Origin: Hyphomicrobium sp. 99
GTDB taxonomy: Bacteria > Pseudomonadota > Alphaproteobacteria > Rhizobiales > Hyphomicrobiaceae
Reading direction: 5' to 3'
Assembly: GCF_000384335.2 (NCBI RefSeq)
Contig: NZ_KQ031382.1
Span: forward strand, 62,001 to 126,000
Length of the DNA: 64,000 nucleotides
Within the stretch, counting starts at the first letter, position 1; each line of letters opens with the position of its first letter. Of the stretch, positions 19,071-27,705 are shown piece by piece. The position numbers were made by a program, and so were the translations under genes. The notes under the pieces were generated by a model. It did no database searches, was not told where the DNA came from, and was given only the letters and a program-made list of their open reading frames with translations.

Positions 19071-19111
19071 TAAAAATAACGGGGCCCGACTTGGGGGGAA
19101 AGCCGGGCCCC
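19071..19111 (-). terminator. Hairpin terminator readable on the minus strand
   Basis: An 8-bp stem (GGGGCCCG at 19081-19088 with CGGGCCCC at 19104-19111) is followed on the minus strand by GTTATTTTTA. On the plus strand no T-run follows. There is no minus-strand gene to its right until the receiver gene at 22531, so it either ends an unannotated short transcript or is a fragment. Confidence 0.55.
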
Positions 19112-19442
19112 TGCTATCGAAAGCGGCGCTTTGGGTGGGGTGAGGGACGGCGCTCGCTAACGACAAAGCGGATCCGCCTAACGTGAGAGACCAATGCCGA
19201 TAGGGTCATGGATCCGCTTGGCAAATTAATGTTTGCGCCGATTGAATCATAGGCACCACTCAGCCCGGCGGTCTAAGGTCAATGACCATTCGCTAGGCCG
19301 GATGGCCTATTGCAGAACCACAACGGTTTGTCCGCAAGGGCCGCGTGGTTGCGCCCCTCGAGGGCGTCGGAAATCCTGCTTGAAATTCGACTAAATTAGG
19401 TTCGAGGCTAACTTGGCCTAGCGGAAGAAAAATAGAGATCCG
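19112..19442. other. Intergenic region before the hybrid kinase, with GGCCTA elements
   Basis: About 330 bp with no open frame. It holds a facing pair CTAGGCC (19293-19299) and GGCCTA (19304-19309), and a further GGCCTAG at 19415-19421 just before the kinase gene. The same hexamer recurs at 23021-23060 before other regulator genes. Two GGATCCGC words (about 19170 and 19210) are further short repeats. A small RNA ending in the 19081-19111 hairpin is possible. Confidence 0.4.
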
Positions 19443-21806
19443 ATGCGCCGCGTTTCGTTGAAAGTTTTGATTGCAGCAGCGATCTCCGTCGTCTCGCTCC
19501 TGCTCACCATTGCCGTGTCCTATGTGATTGGACGCGATGCCGTGAGCAGACTTGAGCAGGAGATCGGACAGTCGCTCGCGCTGCTCGCCGAAGAAATGCA
19601 GGATAAGCTTGACCGCGCAATGTTCGAGCGAATTCAGTCGCTCGACAACATGGCCGCCATCGGCAAGATTTTACAGAAGACCGACACGCCCGAGGCATTG
19701 CGCGCCTCTCTCGAAAGATTTCAAAGTGCGTATTCGGATTATTCCTGGATCGGATTTGCCGATCTCAACGGTAACATCCTCAGCGCCACCCACGGCGAAT
19801 ACGAAGGACGCAACGTCAGCGATCAGCATTGGTTCAAGATGGGTCTGCAGGAACCCTACGTGGGCGACGTTAAGCTCCCGTCTGGGTCCGTTCCTTCGCG
19901 TCCTCCGCGAGCCGGACACGAGACGTCCGATTTCATCGATCTCGCCGTTCCGATCTCCGACGCGGAGTCGAACTTCGGTGTCCTTGGAGCAACCTTGAGC
20001 GCGGATTGGGCCGAAGAAGTGCGAGACACGCTTCTCGGCAGCATGAAAGCCGCAATACCCGCAGACGTCATCGTCCTCAACGAAGCGCGGCAGGTGCTCT
20101 TTGGTCCGGATAACATAACCGGAAAAACATTGGATCTTCCGAGTATACGGGCAGCGCGCCCGGGCAATGCGAGCTTTGCAGTAGAACGGTGGCCAGACCA
20201 CACATCTTACGTAACGGGTTACTCAAAGAGCGACGGCTATCGATCCTATCCCGGCTTGCGCTGGATTGTTTTGGTCCGCGAGGATCAGAGGCTTGCGTTT
20301 GCACCCGTGCGAAGTCTGCAGACGAATATCTTGATCTGTGGTGGCATCGTCGCCGCCCTTGCGGCGCTCTTGGCTTGGATACTCGCAGGTAAGCTCTCTC
20401 GGCCACTCCTTCAGCTTGCCGATACGGCCGAGGGTCTGCGACGTGGCCAAAAGCTCGAATTTCCGCAGGTAGGCGGATACGAGGAGGCACGCATTCTGTC
20501 CAAATCTCTGCGCTCGCTCGTCAAGGAACTCGACGCACAAAGAACGTCACTAGCAGCCGCAAACCAATCGCTCGAAAGTCAGGTACGCGAACGAACGCAA
20601 CGTCTCGCCGAGCAAAATATCGGTCTTGAGCGCGCGAAGGCCGATGCCGAGCTGGCGACCGAAGCCAAGTCTCGTTTTCTTGCTGCTGCTAGCCATGACC
20701 TGCGGCAGCCATTGCACGCTTTGACCCTATTTGCACGCGCGCTTGCACGCCGCGTCAGCGGCAACGAAGCGACGACGCTCGTCGCACAGATGGAAGAAGG
20801 CCTGCGCGGTCTGAAGGGCATGTTCGACGCGCTTCTCAACGTCTCGCGTCTCGATGCCAAGCTGATCGAGCCATCAAGGACATCCACTTCTGTCGCCGAA
20901 ATCATCGAGCGGATTTCCGTCGGCTCGAAGATCGAGGCCGAGCAAAACGGATTGAAGTTTCTAAGCCGCTCGCCCGATTGGATCATCGAGACGGATGCTG
21001 CACTGCTCGAAACAATAATCCGAAATCTTGTTTCGAATGCCTTGAAATTTACAAAATACGGCGGCGTCATCCTCGCGGCTCGTGAACGCGGCGGGCAGCA
21101 CGTGATCGATGTGTTCGACACCGGCCCAGGACTTCCCGACGAACACCGTGAAAGAATTTTCGAAGAATTCTCCCGCGCCGATCAACGCGCCTATGGCATC
21201 AATGATGGTCTCGGGCTCGGCCTTTCAATAGCGCGCCGCTATGCCGAACTCCTCAATATGAAAATCCTGGTTGCTTCACGCGCCGGACGCGGCTCCCGCT
21301 TCACAATCCTGCTGCCGCAAAGCGTTATGATCGACTCCGCACGCCGTCCCGCACCGGCGTCCAAGCCCGAAAGCCATATTTACGGCAAGAAAATACTCGT
21401 CCTCGATGATGATCCTCTCATCGTCGCCGCGCTGATGCGCGATCTCGAAGATCGGGGCAATCTTGCCTTTGGTTTCCAGTCGGTTGCCGGAGCCGAGGCG
21501 GCACTCGAAAAAGGTCTGACGATAGATGCTGCGGTCCTTGATTTCGATCTCAGAGGGACTGAGTCGGGCCTTGAATTCGTCAAACGCATGACAGCTAGGC
21601 TGAACACGGATATCCCGACCGTTATTCTTTCGGGCGGCACCGATTCTGCTACGCTAGCAATTCTGGCGAAGTCAGGGAGGCCGTGGTTGACGAAGCCGGC
21701 CGATCCCGAGCTTATCGCCGCGACGCTCAGTGCGCTTCTCAACGCACGCAAAGCTTCGCTAAAGAGCTCAACCGTTGAGTACGGAGCAAACGCAAGTGCC
21801 AGCTAA
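19443..21806 (+). CDS. Hybrid sensor histidine kinase with periplasmic Cache-like domain and C-terminal receiver
   Basis: A 787-residue inner-membrane hybrid kinase. Helix 1 is at about 6-29, a Cache-like sensor at about 40-285 (YSWIGFADLNGNILSATHGEYEGRNVSD is typical), helix 2 at 295-316, then HAMP, a coiled coil (365-415), HisKA with phospho-acceptor His418 in ASHDLRQPLHAL, an ATPase domain (N-box IIRNLVSNALKF, G-boxes DTGPGLP and GLGLGLSIA), and a receiver from about 650 with acceptor Asp700 and Lys751. The SHDLRQPLHAL type is common in orphan-regulator networks of the NahK/ExaD kind. The LuxR-type regulator downstream is the natural partner. The ligand is unknown. Confidence 0.93.
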   Translation: MRRVSLKVLIAAAISVVSLLLTIAVSYVIGRDAVSRLEQEIGQSLALLAEEMQDKLDRAMFERIQSLDNMAAIGKILQKTDTPEALRASLERFQSAYSDYSWIGFADLNGNILSATHGEYEGRNVSDQHWFKMGLQEPYVGDVKLPSGSVPSRPPRAGHETSDFIDLAVPISDAESNFGVLGATLSADWAEEVRDTLLGSMKAAIPADVIVLNEARQVLFGPDNITGKTLDLPSIRAARPGNASFAVERWPDHTSYVTGYSKSDGYRSYPGLRWIVLVREDQRLAFAPVRSLQTNILICGGIVAALAALLAWILAGKLSRPLLQLADTAEGLRRGQKLEFPQVGGYEEARILSKSLRSLVKELDAQRTSLAAANQSLESQVRERTQRLAEQNIGLERAKADAELATEAKSRFLAAASHDLRQPLHALTLFARALARRVSGNEATTLVAQMEEGLRGLKGMFDALLNVSRLDAKLIEPSRTSTSVAEIIERISVGSKIEAEQNGLKFLSRSPDWIIETDAALLETIIRNLVSNALKFTKYGGVILAARERGGQHVIDVFDTGPGLPDEHRERIFEEFSRADQRAYGINDGLGLGLSIARRYAELLNMKILVASRAGRGSRFTILLPQSVMIDSARRPAPASKPESHIYGKKILVLDDDPLIVAALMRDLEDRGNLAFGFQSVAGAEAALEKGLTIDAAVLDFDLRGTESGLEFVKRMTARLNTDIPTVILSGGTDSATLAILAKSGRPWLTKPADPELIAATLSALLNARKASLKSSTVEYGANASAS

Positions 21807-21834
21807 TTTAGAAAAGACCAATTTAGAGAAAACG

Positions 21835-22503
21835 ATGCCTGTTCCTCAACGTGACTCGGTCCTGGTAGCTGATGACCACGGACTTTACCGGTCGGGCTTC
21901 GGTTTTCTTCTCCGCGACCGAATGGGATTTCGATCGGTAATCGAAGCATCGTCGTTCGATTCGGCCCTTGATCGTCTGGCCGAAACGCCAAACGTCGAGC
22001 TCGCTCTTTTCGATCTTGCGATGCCGGGCATATCGGGTCCCGAGGGCCTGCGAGTGGTCAAGGAAACCTATCCATCCATTCGCGTCGCGATCGTTTCGGG
22101 CTCGGAAGAGCGCAACGACGTCGTCAAGGCCGTTGCGATGGGACTTAACGGTTACGTGCCGAAGTCGCTCCCGGACGACGAGATCGTCGGCGCCCTGAAG
22201 GATATTTTGGATGGTCGCGTTTTCGTGCCGCGGTTCATGACATCAGGAAACGCCGCATCGCCAACTGCGCGAACAGCCACCTTGGAACCACCTGCTGCAA
22301 AAGGGGACCCCGGCGGTGGAGCCACCAACAAAGCCATTTCACCGCGTCAACGCGATGTCCTGGACTGTGTCCGCCGGGGCCTTTCGAACAAAGAGATTGC
22401 GCGAGAACTGGATATCGCCGAAGGCACGGTGAAAATCCATCTTGCGGCTCTCTTTTCACATTTCGGCGCTCGCAACCGCACCGAACTTGCTACGCGGAGC
22501 TAA
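21835..22503 (+). CDS. NarL/LuxR-type response regulator
   Basis: A response regulator with receiver (VLVADDHGLYRSG; acceptor Asp in LFDLAMPGISG; Lys in YVPKSLPDDE) and a LuxR-type DNA-binding domain (ISPRQRDVLDCVRRGLSNKEIARELDIAEGTVKIHLAALF). It should bind DNA when phosphorylated by the kinase just upstream. The ATG (MPVPQRDSV) 28 bp after the kinase stop is preferred. A TTG at 21775 would add 20 residues made by a 15-bp tandem repeat (NLEKT twice) and overlap the kinase by 32 bp, which I consider less likely. Confidence 0.9.
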   Translation: MPVPQRDSVLVADDHGLYRSGFGFLLRDRMGFRSVIEASSFDSALDRLAETPNVELALFDLAMPGISGPEGLRVVKETYPSIRVAIVSGSEERNDVVKAVAMGLNGYVPKSLPDDEIVGALKDILDGRVFVPRFMTSGNAASPTARTATLEPPAAKGDPGGGATNKAISPRQRDVLDCVRRGLSNKEIARELDIAEGTVKIHLAALFSHFGARNRTELATRS

Positions 22504-22530
22504 GCTCCCAACGCGACGTATCGAACCGCC

Positions 22531-22962
22531 TTACGGCAAAGCGGGCCCGAGATTGTGAACAAGCCATCGATGCAGAATGTCCGGATCAAACGGCTTGCCG
22601 ACAACTGGGAACGGCGAAGAACCCCACGCCAGGTCTGCATGGCCCGTGGTAATAATCGTCGGAACCGCATGACCGATCGATGCAGCGAGGGCCAGAGCAT
22701 CACGGATGCCGCGCATTTCGCCGTTGATTTCGATGTCCGTGATAATTGCAGAAACGTTATTCAGTCGATTGCCGAGCGCCTGAACAGCTTCGCGGCATGA
22801 CCGGCCCGTGATGCAGGAGTATCCCCAGTCGTCAATCAGCATCGTCAACGCCATGGACGAACGATAATCGTCCTCGATGACGACGATCAACGGACGCGAA
22901 CGAAGCGTCGCCGACGCCAGCGGGGCGAGACCTGTTGCCGTCGCTGGGGAAGTGCTAGACAT
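22531..22962 (-). CDS. Single-domain response regulator (receiver only)
   Basis: A 143-residue stand-alone receiver: acidic pocket VVIEDD, phospho-acceptor in IITDIEINGEMRG, switch residues IITTGHAD, Lys in VVGKPFD. It has no output domain. It converges on the LuxR-type regulator (27 bp gap), so the three genes form a compact signalling group. It may be a phosphate sink or connector for the hybrid kinase, or signal by protein contact; that is an inference. The conserved acceptor and Lys suggest it is active. Confidence 0.9.
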   Translation of the reverse strand: MSSTSPATATGLAPLASATLRSRPLIVVIEDDYRSSMALTMLIDDWGYSCITGRSCREAVQALGNRLNNVSAIITDIEINGEMRGIRDALALAASIGHAVPTIITTGHADLAWGSSPFPVVGKPFDPDILHRWLVHNLGPALP

Positions 22963-23020
22963 CAGGGGGCCTCCGGTTTTACCGAACTTGCAGTGTAATC
23001 AGAGGCGTTTTTCGCGTTCG

Positions 23021-23060
23021 GGCCTAGTCAGCGGGAGGCTCTAGGCTTGTCGGTCTAGGC
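23021..23060. promoter_or_regulatory. Cluster of GGCCTAG/CTAGGC elements between divergent genes
   Basis: GGCCTAG at 23021-23027, CTAGGC at 23041-23046 and CTAGGC at 23055-23060 lie within 40 bp upstream of the receiver gene. The spacings of 14 and 20 bp are not exact helical repeats. The same word occurs at 19293-19309 and 19415-19421 before the hybrid kinase, suggesting common control of the signalling group, perhaps by its own LuxR-type regulator. Confidence 0.4.
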
Positions 23061-23200
23061 GACCGAGACCGTAAATCCGGCTGCTTTTAATGCCAAGTTC
23101 AGTAAGAACGTTTGTACCTTCCCGACTAAGCCCCATGATTTCGGACCCGGCCGGCGGTCAGCCAACTTTTCCGCATCAATTCCAGGACATTTAACCCCGC

Positions 23201-23917
23201 ATGACCGATGCAGTCACGACCGCACAAAAACGCGCCAATTGGTATAATCCCAAGTCAATCGGCCGCTCGCTGGTCCTGCGGCCGCGCGTCTTGCTAGCCG
23301 CAGCAGTCGCCGCGCTCACGCTGTCCCTTTTACCCTCTTCCCTGCATGCGTCGGTTCGCGAGGCGATCGCCTGGTGCCTGAGCGGCGTCGCATACCTGGC
23401 GATGACTTTCAGAGTGATGAGCCAATGTCATTCCGACAGAATCCGCACGCGAGCCGCCCGCCAGGACGATAGTGGCATCGTTATTTTGGTGCTCGTGCTT
23501 CTCGCAATTTTTTCAAGCTTCGCGGCGATCTTCGGCTTGCTTTCCGCGGCCAAGGGAGCAACGAACGAGGAGAAGATTTTCTTCGTTGGCCTTGCGGCCG
23601 CAACGATCGTCATCTCGTGGCTCGTCACGCAGGTGACGTTTACGCTCCATTATGCGCACGAATACTACGCCCCTCGGCAGTTCTCCCAGCAGAGCAAAAA
23701 AATCGTCTATCCCCTGGCCTTCCCCAATGATCCGTCACCGGATTATTGGGATTTCTTCTATTTCGCGACGTCGTTTGGAGCGGGCTCCCAGACGTCCGAC
23801 GTCTCGATTAACAGCAAGGAGATCCGGCGTTTGGCCATTCTCCACGCCATCGTGGCTTTCTTCTTCAACACGATGGTTCTCGCGCTTACGATAAACCTTG
23901 CGGCCAGCCTGGCCTGA
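23201..23917 (+). CDS. DUF1345-type inner-membrane protein
   Basis: A 238-residue membrane protein with five or six hydrophobic segments. The segments AIAWCLSGVAYLAMTFRVM, VTFTLHYAHEYY and PDYWDFFYFATSFGAGSQTSDVSI match the DUF1345 family as I know it. Function is unknown in the family. The N-terminal 30 residues are cytosolic and basic. Divergent from the receiver gene and convergent with the KAS III gene. Confidence 0.8.
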   Translation: MTDAVTTAQKRANWYNPKSIGRSLVLRPRVLLAAAVAALTLSLLPSSLHASVREAIAWCLSGVAYLAMTFRVMSQCHSDRIRTRAARQDDSGIVILVLVLLAIFSSFAAIFGLLSAAKGATNEEKIFFVGLAAATIVISWLVTQVTFTLHYAHEYYAPRQFSQQSKKIVYPLAFPNDPSPDYWDFFYFATSFGAGSQTSDVSINSKEIRRLAILHAIVAFFFNTMVLALTINLAASLA

Positions 23918-23947
23918 GCGGAGCCCGCAATCGCCGAGATCTCGCGC

Positions 23948-25075
23948 CTAGCGCTTCTCGACGAACACCGTTCCCGCCGAATACCCGGCGCCGAACGAGC
24001 AAATGAGCCCGGTGTCGCCGCGCGCGAGATCGGCGCTCGCCGTGTGAAAGGCGATGATTGAGCCCGCCGAACTGGTATTGGCAAATGTATCGAGAATGAT
24101 GACGTTCTCTTCCCGCGCAGGCTCGCGCTCGAGAACCTTTCGCCCGATCATCTCGTTCATGTTGATGTTCGCCTGATGCAGCCACATGCGCTTGAGCGCC
24201 CTATGATCGACCCCGATGTCGCGTGCATGCTCGATAATCATTTCGATGACCATTGGCACGACCTCGCGATAGACCTTGCGGCCTTCCTGCACGAAAAGCT
24301 TGTCAGGCGCACCGATGCCTTCCGGAGCACATCGATTTAGAAATCCGAAATTGTTCCGGATGTTGTTCGAAAACTGCGTCTTGAGACGCGTGCCGAGAAT
24401 GTTCCATCCCCCGGCCGCCAGATCGGCATCGGTCAGAATGATGGCGGTCGCGACATCACCGAAAATGAAGTGGCTGTCGCGATCCCTGAAATTGAGATGA
24501 CCCGAGCAGATTTCGGGATTGACCACGAGAACCGCCTTCACCGACCCGCCGGAAATGAAGTCGCTCGCGGTCTTGATGCCGAACGTCGCCGACGAGCAGG
24601 CGACATTCATGTCAAAAGCGAAGCCCGCGATCCCAAGGGCGTTCTGAACCTCGATCGCCATCGCCGGATAGGGACGTTGCATATTCGACGCCGCACAAAT
24701 GACCGCGCCAATGTCGCGAATATCGCCACCCCAGTTCTCCAGTGCGTCACGCGCTGCATGAACGGCGAGCTCGGCCAAAACCGAAATTTCCTCGTTCGAG
24801 CGCTCAGGAATGACAGGACGCATCACCGCGGGATCGAGAATGCCGTCCTTGTCGACGACGTGCCGGGACCGAATACCCGATGCTTTCTCGATGAACTCCG
24901 ACGACGATGGCAGCAGCGGCGCGACCTTCCCCGCCGCGATCGCGGCGGCGTTAACCGAGTTGAACTCGCGAACGTACGTATTGAAGGCCGAAACAAGTTC
25001 GTCGTTCGATATGCTGTTTGGCGGGACGTAAATCCCGGTTGCGGCGATGACGGGTTGATGCACGAGCGTTCCCAA
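23948..25075 (-). CDS. 3-oxoacyl-ACP synthase III (FabH-like) family protein
   Basis: A 375-residue KAS III-fold enzyme condensing an acyl-CoA or acyl-ACP with malonyl-ACP. Catalytic triad: Cys160 (NVACSSATFG), His300 (WLHQANINM), Asn333 (DTFANTSSAG). It is about 50 residues longer than housekeeping FabH and has an insertion near residues 36-60, so it is probably a specialised synthase. The first codon may be TTG at 25075 or GTG at 25063; the GTG has a GGGA 8 nt upstream. It diverges from the alpha/beta hydrolase at 25410 and lies near an SDR, suggesting a lipid or polyketide-type modification path. Confidence 0.88.
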   Translation of the reverse strand: MGTLVHQPVIAATGIYVPPNSISNDELVSAFNTYVREFNSVNAAAIAAGKVAPLLPSSSEFIEKASGIRSRHVVDKDGILDPAVMRPVIPERSNEEISVLAELAVHAARDALENWGGDIRDIGAVICAASNMQRPYPAMAIEVQNALGIAGFAFDMNVACSSATFGIKTASDFISGGSVKAVLVVNPEICSGHLNFRDRDSHFIFGDVATAIILTDADLAAGGWNILGTRLKTQFSNNIRNNFGFLNRCAPEGIGAPDKLFVQEGRKVYREVVPMVIEMIIEHARDIGVDHRALKRMWLHQANINMNEMIGRKVLEREPAREENVIILDTFANTSSAGSIIAFHTASADLARGDTGLICSFGAGYSAGTVFVEKR

Positions 25076-25409
25076 ATTCGTTTCGGCCCTGCTGTCCAGA
25101 GCCCATTTTTCTCAGATCGTCCTTAGCACGCGACCGCTTCCGCCGGCATTCGTGATGAGAGCCGTGCAACCGAAGAGCGATCGTTAACGAAGCGGCGAGC
25201 GACACGCGCCGACCTCCGCTTTCGCTCCCCTCTGCCATCAGATCGGACGTTTGTCGATGCCGACAGAGATTTCGCATCGCGACCGTGTTCCCGTTGGAAC
25301 TCATCGCGCAGTGTTTCTCTGTGCAAGCCGCCGCCCTGTCGCCCGCGGAACAGCCCTCTGCCCACGCTCACCCTAAAGCTTCGTCTCGAAGACCAAGGGA
25401 GACGACGCC
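25076..25409. other. Divergent promoter region between the KAS III and hydrolase genes
   Basis: About 330 bp with no convincing gene on either strand. It contains the ribosome site AAGGGAG for the hydrolase. No obvious hairpin or operator was found; frames on the minus strand here (for example 25123-25371) lack ribosome sites and sensible composition. Confidence 0.35.
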
Positions 25410-26279
25410 ATGTCCGCAGAGATCACTCAGTTGAACAAGGAAACGACGTATCGCATCGCCGGCGGTAAGGTCGGCGTGTTGTTGATCCATGGTCTTTGCG
25501 GCACACCAGCCGAAATGCGCTTCGTCGCGATGGGTCTCGCACGGGCAGGCTACACGGTGCATTGCCCGACGCTCGCCGGACACGGCGCCACGCGCCGGGA
25601 CATCATCAACACGACTTGGCAGGATTGGTACCTGAGCGCCGAAACGGCACTAGATGAAATTCGCAAAGACTGCGATACGGTCATCGTCGGCGGCCTTTGC
25701 CTCGGCAGCATCATCGGCCTCCATCTCGCAGCCAACAATCGCGACAAGGTTCAAGGTCTCGCGCTTTTTTCACCGGCGCTGTGGATCAACGGCTGGGCGA
25801 TGCCCTGGTACACCAAACTTTTTTCGCTCGTCCGCGTGCGCTGGATGGCGAACTTGCTGCAGTTTCCCGATGCGGCATCGCTCGGTATCAAATGCCCGCG
25901 CGTGCGCGAGTTCGTACGCGCTGCTCTTGCAGCGTCCGACGGCTCCGGCCTCGGCACTGCAGGAACCCCTGGTGCTATGCTGCTGGAACATCACCGCATC
26001 GTATCGGCCGCAAAGAAGATCCTCGGCAAAATCGATCAACCGGTTCTCATCGTCCACTCCCGAGAGGACGACTACGCAAACCTGAACAATGCCGCCTACG
26101 TGCAAGCTAACCTCGGAGCGCCGGCCGATCTCGTGGTGCTGGAAGATAGCTATCACATGGTTACGCTCGATAAGGAGCGTCACGTAGTTGTCGAAAAAAC
26201 CCGCTCGTTCGTGGAGCGTATTGCAGCGAGCGTCAGTGCGACGGTCGCGGGTGATGCCGAGGCCATGGAGGCCGCCTGA
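25410..26279 (+). CDS. Alpha/beta hydrolase with a cysteine in the nucleophile position
   Basis: A 289-residue alpha/beta-hydrolase most like the Est30/monoacylglycerol-lipase group (VLLIHGLCGTPAEMR oxyanion loop; VHCPTLAGHGA). The nucleophile elbow reads GGLCLGS (residues 94-100), so Cys97 replaces the usual Ser of G-x-S-x-G. The rest of the triad is present: Asp220 or Asp221 in HSREDDYANL and His249 in DSYHMVTLD. A Cys nucleophile occurs in dienelactone hydrolases and in PHA synthases, where it carries the acyl chain; an acyl-transfer role is therefore possible. Strong AAGGGAG ribosome site. The C-terminal 25 residues are an Ala-rich tail. Confidence 0.85.
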   Translation: MSAEITQLNKETTYRIAGGKVGVLLIHGLCGTPAEMRFVAMGLARAGYTVHCPTLAGHGATRRDIINTTWQDWYLSAETALDEIRKDCDTVIVGGLCLGSIIGLHLAANNRDKVQGLALFSPALWINGWAMPWYTKLFSLVRVRWMANLLQFPDAASLGIKCPRVREFVRAALAASDGSGLGTAGTPGAMLLEHHRIVSAAKKILGKIDQPVLIVHSREDDYANLNNAAYVQANLGAPADLVVLEDSYHMVTLDKERHVVVEKTRSFVERIAASVSATVAGDAEAMEAA

Positions 26280-26528
26280 TCGGAAGACATCTGACGATAG
26301 CAAAATGCGCTTTTCACGCCGCGCCGTCGTCACGTCGAATGCAGCGCGGCCACGCACCGGCCCATCGAGCTCGAAGGAGCCCGTTTAACCCGCTAAGCGC
26401 AGCCGCGTCGGGAACTCCAGATACGCGAAACCTCATTCCAGAGCCCATAGAGATTTAGCGCGAAATTGGTTGCCATAATACAAACATCCAAAAATATCGC
26501 GACGTGCGCATCCGAAATTAATGTCGGC

Positions 26529-27413
26529 TTAATTTTCTGGCCGCCGCAAAAGCCAATAAACAAGGGGCACCGTCAGGGTGTGCGGCAAAATCCTGAGCGC
26601 GAGATAGAAAAAGATGTTGGAAATCCCCGGCACGATAACACGATTGCCGAACATGAAGCCGCGAAAAGCACTGCGCGCGACACGATCGGCCGTCATTGAC
26701 GGCAATACCCAGCGGTACAGCGACCGCCCGGCGCCCATGTCTTCGTGAAAAGCCGTATCGACGGGCCCCGGCAGAAGGACAGAGATTCTGACGCCCTGGC
26801 CGGAATACTCGCTCGCGACAGCTTCCGTCAGCGAGGCAACGTAAGCCTTGCTCGCGTAATAAGCGGCCTGGTTCGGTCCCGGCACATCAGCCCCAAGCGA
26901 CGCGATGTTCAGCACACCTCCGCGTTGACGCGCCAGCATATCCGGGAGGACCGCGTGCATCAAACGCGTCACAGTCTCGACATTTATACCGATCAACCGC
27001 GAAAGATCCGCCCGCGAATGACTGAGGAATGATCCGGCCAATCCTGTTCCCGCATTACTGACGAGTACATCGAGATAGAGCCCGGCCTCGACGAGCCGCG
27101 CGTTGATCACTTCGAGTGCGTCGGGCAGGCTGACGTCGCACACAATCGCCGTGACGGTTGTGCCCTTCGATAACGTAAGGCCCCGCACGGCGGCGTCGAG
27201 CTTTGCCGCGTCACGTCCGACGATAACCGTATTGTGTCCGGCTTCGAGAAAGCGGCGAGCGAGAGCCAACCCAATGCCACTCGCCCCGCCGGTGATGAGG
27301 ACGGCCGGCTTCAAATGCGCAACCGCTTGGCGGGCTGCCCGGACGTCTTGGGGATCGGCGGGTGACCACCACGGCCAAAATAACGAACGCCATGACGCCG
27401 TGCTTTTCTGCAT
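26529..27413 (-). CDS. Short-chain dehydrogenase/reductase with hydrophobic C-terminus
   Basis: A 294-residue SDR. NAD(P)-binding motif TGGASGIG (residues 41-48), NAG at 120-122, catalytic Ser172, Tyr185 and Lys189 (YYASK). The C-terminal 50 residues (IVPGISNIFFYLALRILPHTLTVPLVYWLLRR) are hydrophobic and basic, as in SDRs that act on lipids at the membrane. It converges with the Cys-type hydrolase; 250 bp separate them, with no gene in between. Together with the KAS III gene this suggests formation and reduction of a beta-keto lipid; the substrate is not known. Confidence 0.88.
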   Translation of the reverse strand: MQKSTASWRSLFWPWWSPADPQDVRAARQAVAHLKPAVLITGGASGIGLALARRFLEAGHNTVIVGRDAAKLDAAVRGLTLSKGTTVTAIVCDVSLPDALEVINARLVEAGLYLDVLVSNAGTGLAGSFLSHSRADLSRLIGINVETVTRLMHAVLPDMLARQRGGVLNIASLGADVPGPNQAAYYASKAYVASLTEAVASEYSGQGVRISVLLPGPVDTAFHEDMGAGRSLYRWVLPSMTADRVARSAFRGFMFGNRVIVPGISNIFFYLALRILPHTLTVPLVYWLLRRPEN

Positions 27414-27705
27414 GTTTTAAGTGAGACCCGTAACACTTTCCAAGATTGCAGCCGACCGTAGGGAAAGCAACCCCGGCTCGCAAGGAAGTTAACCACGAAA
27501 CCCATGGGGCTGATCCCCTCCGCTTTTATAAATCGGACACAAAAAACAATTCACCAATTGCGGCGGCCGACCGCGAATGCGCCCCACACAAACCAAATTT
27601 TTCCCCTCTCTAACCTAAACCTTTATAAGCGCCCTGGGGACGAACGCGATCAGGCGCGGCGATAGGGGAATTCGAGCAACAATTTGTTGATCGTCGAAAT
27701 AGCGG

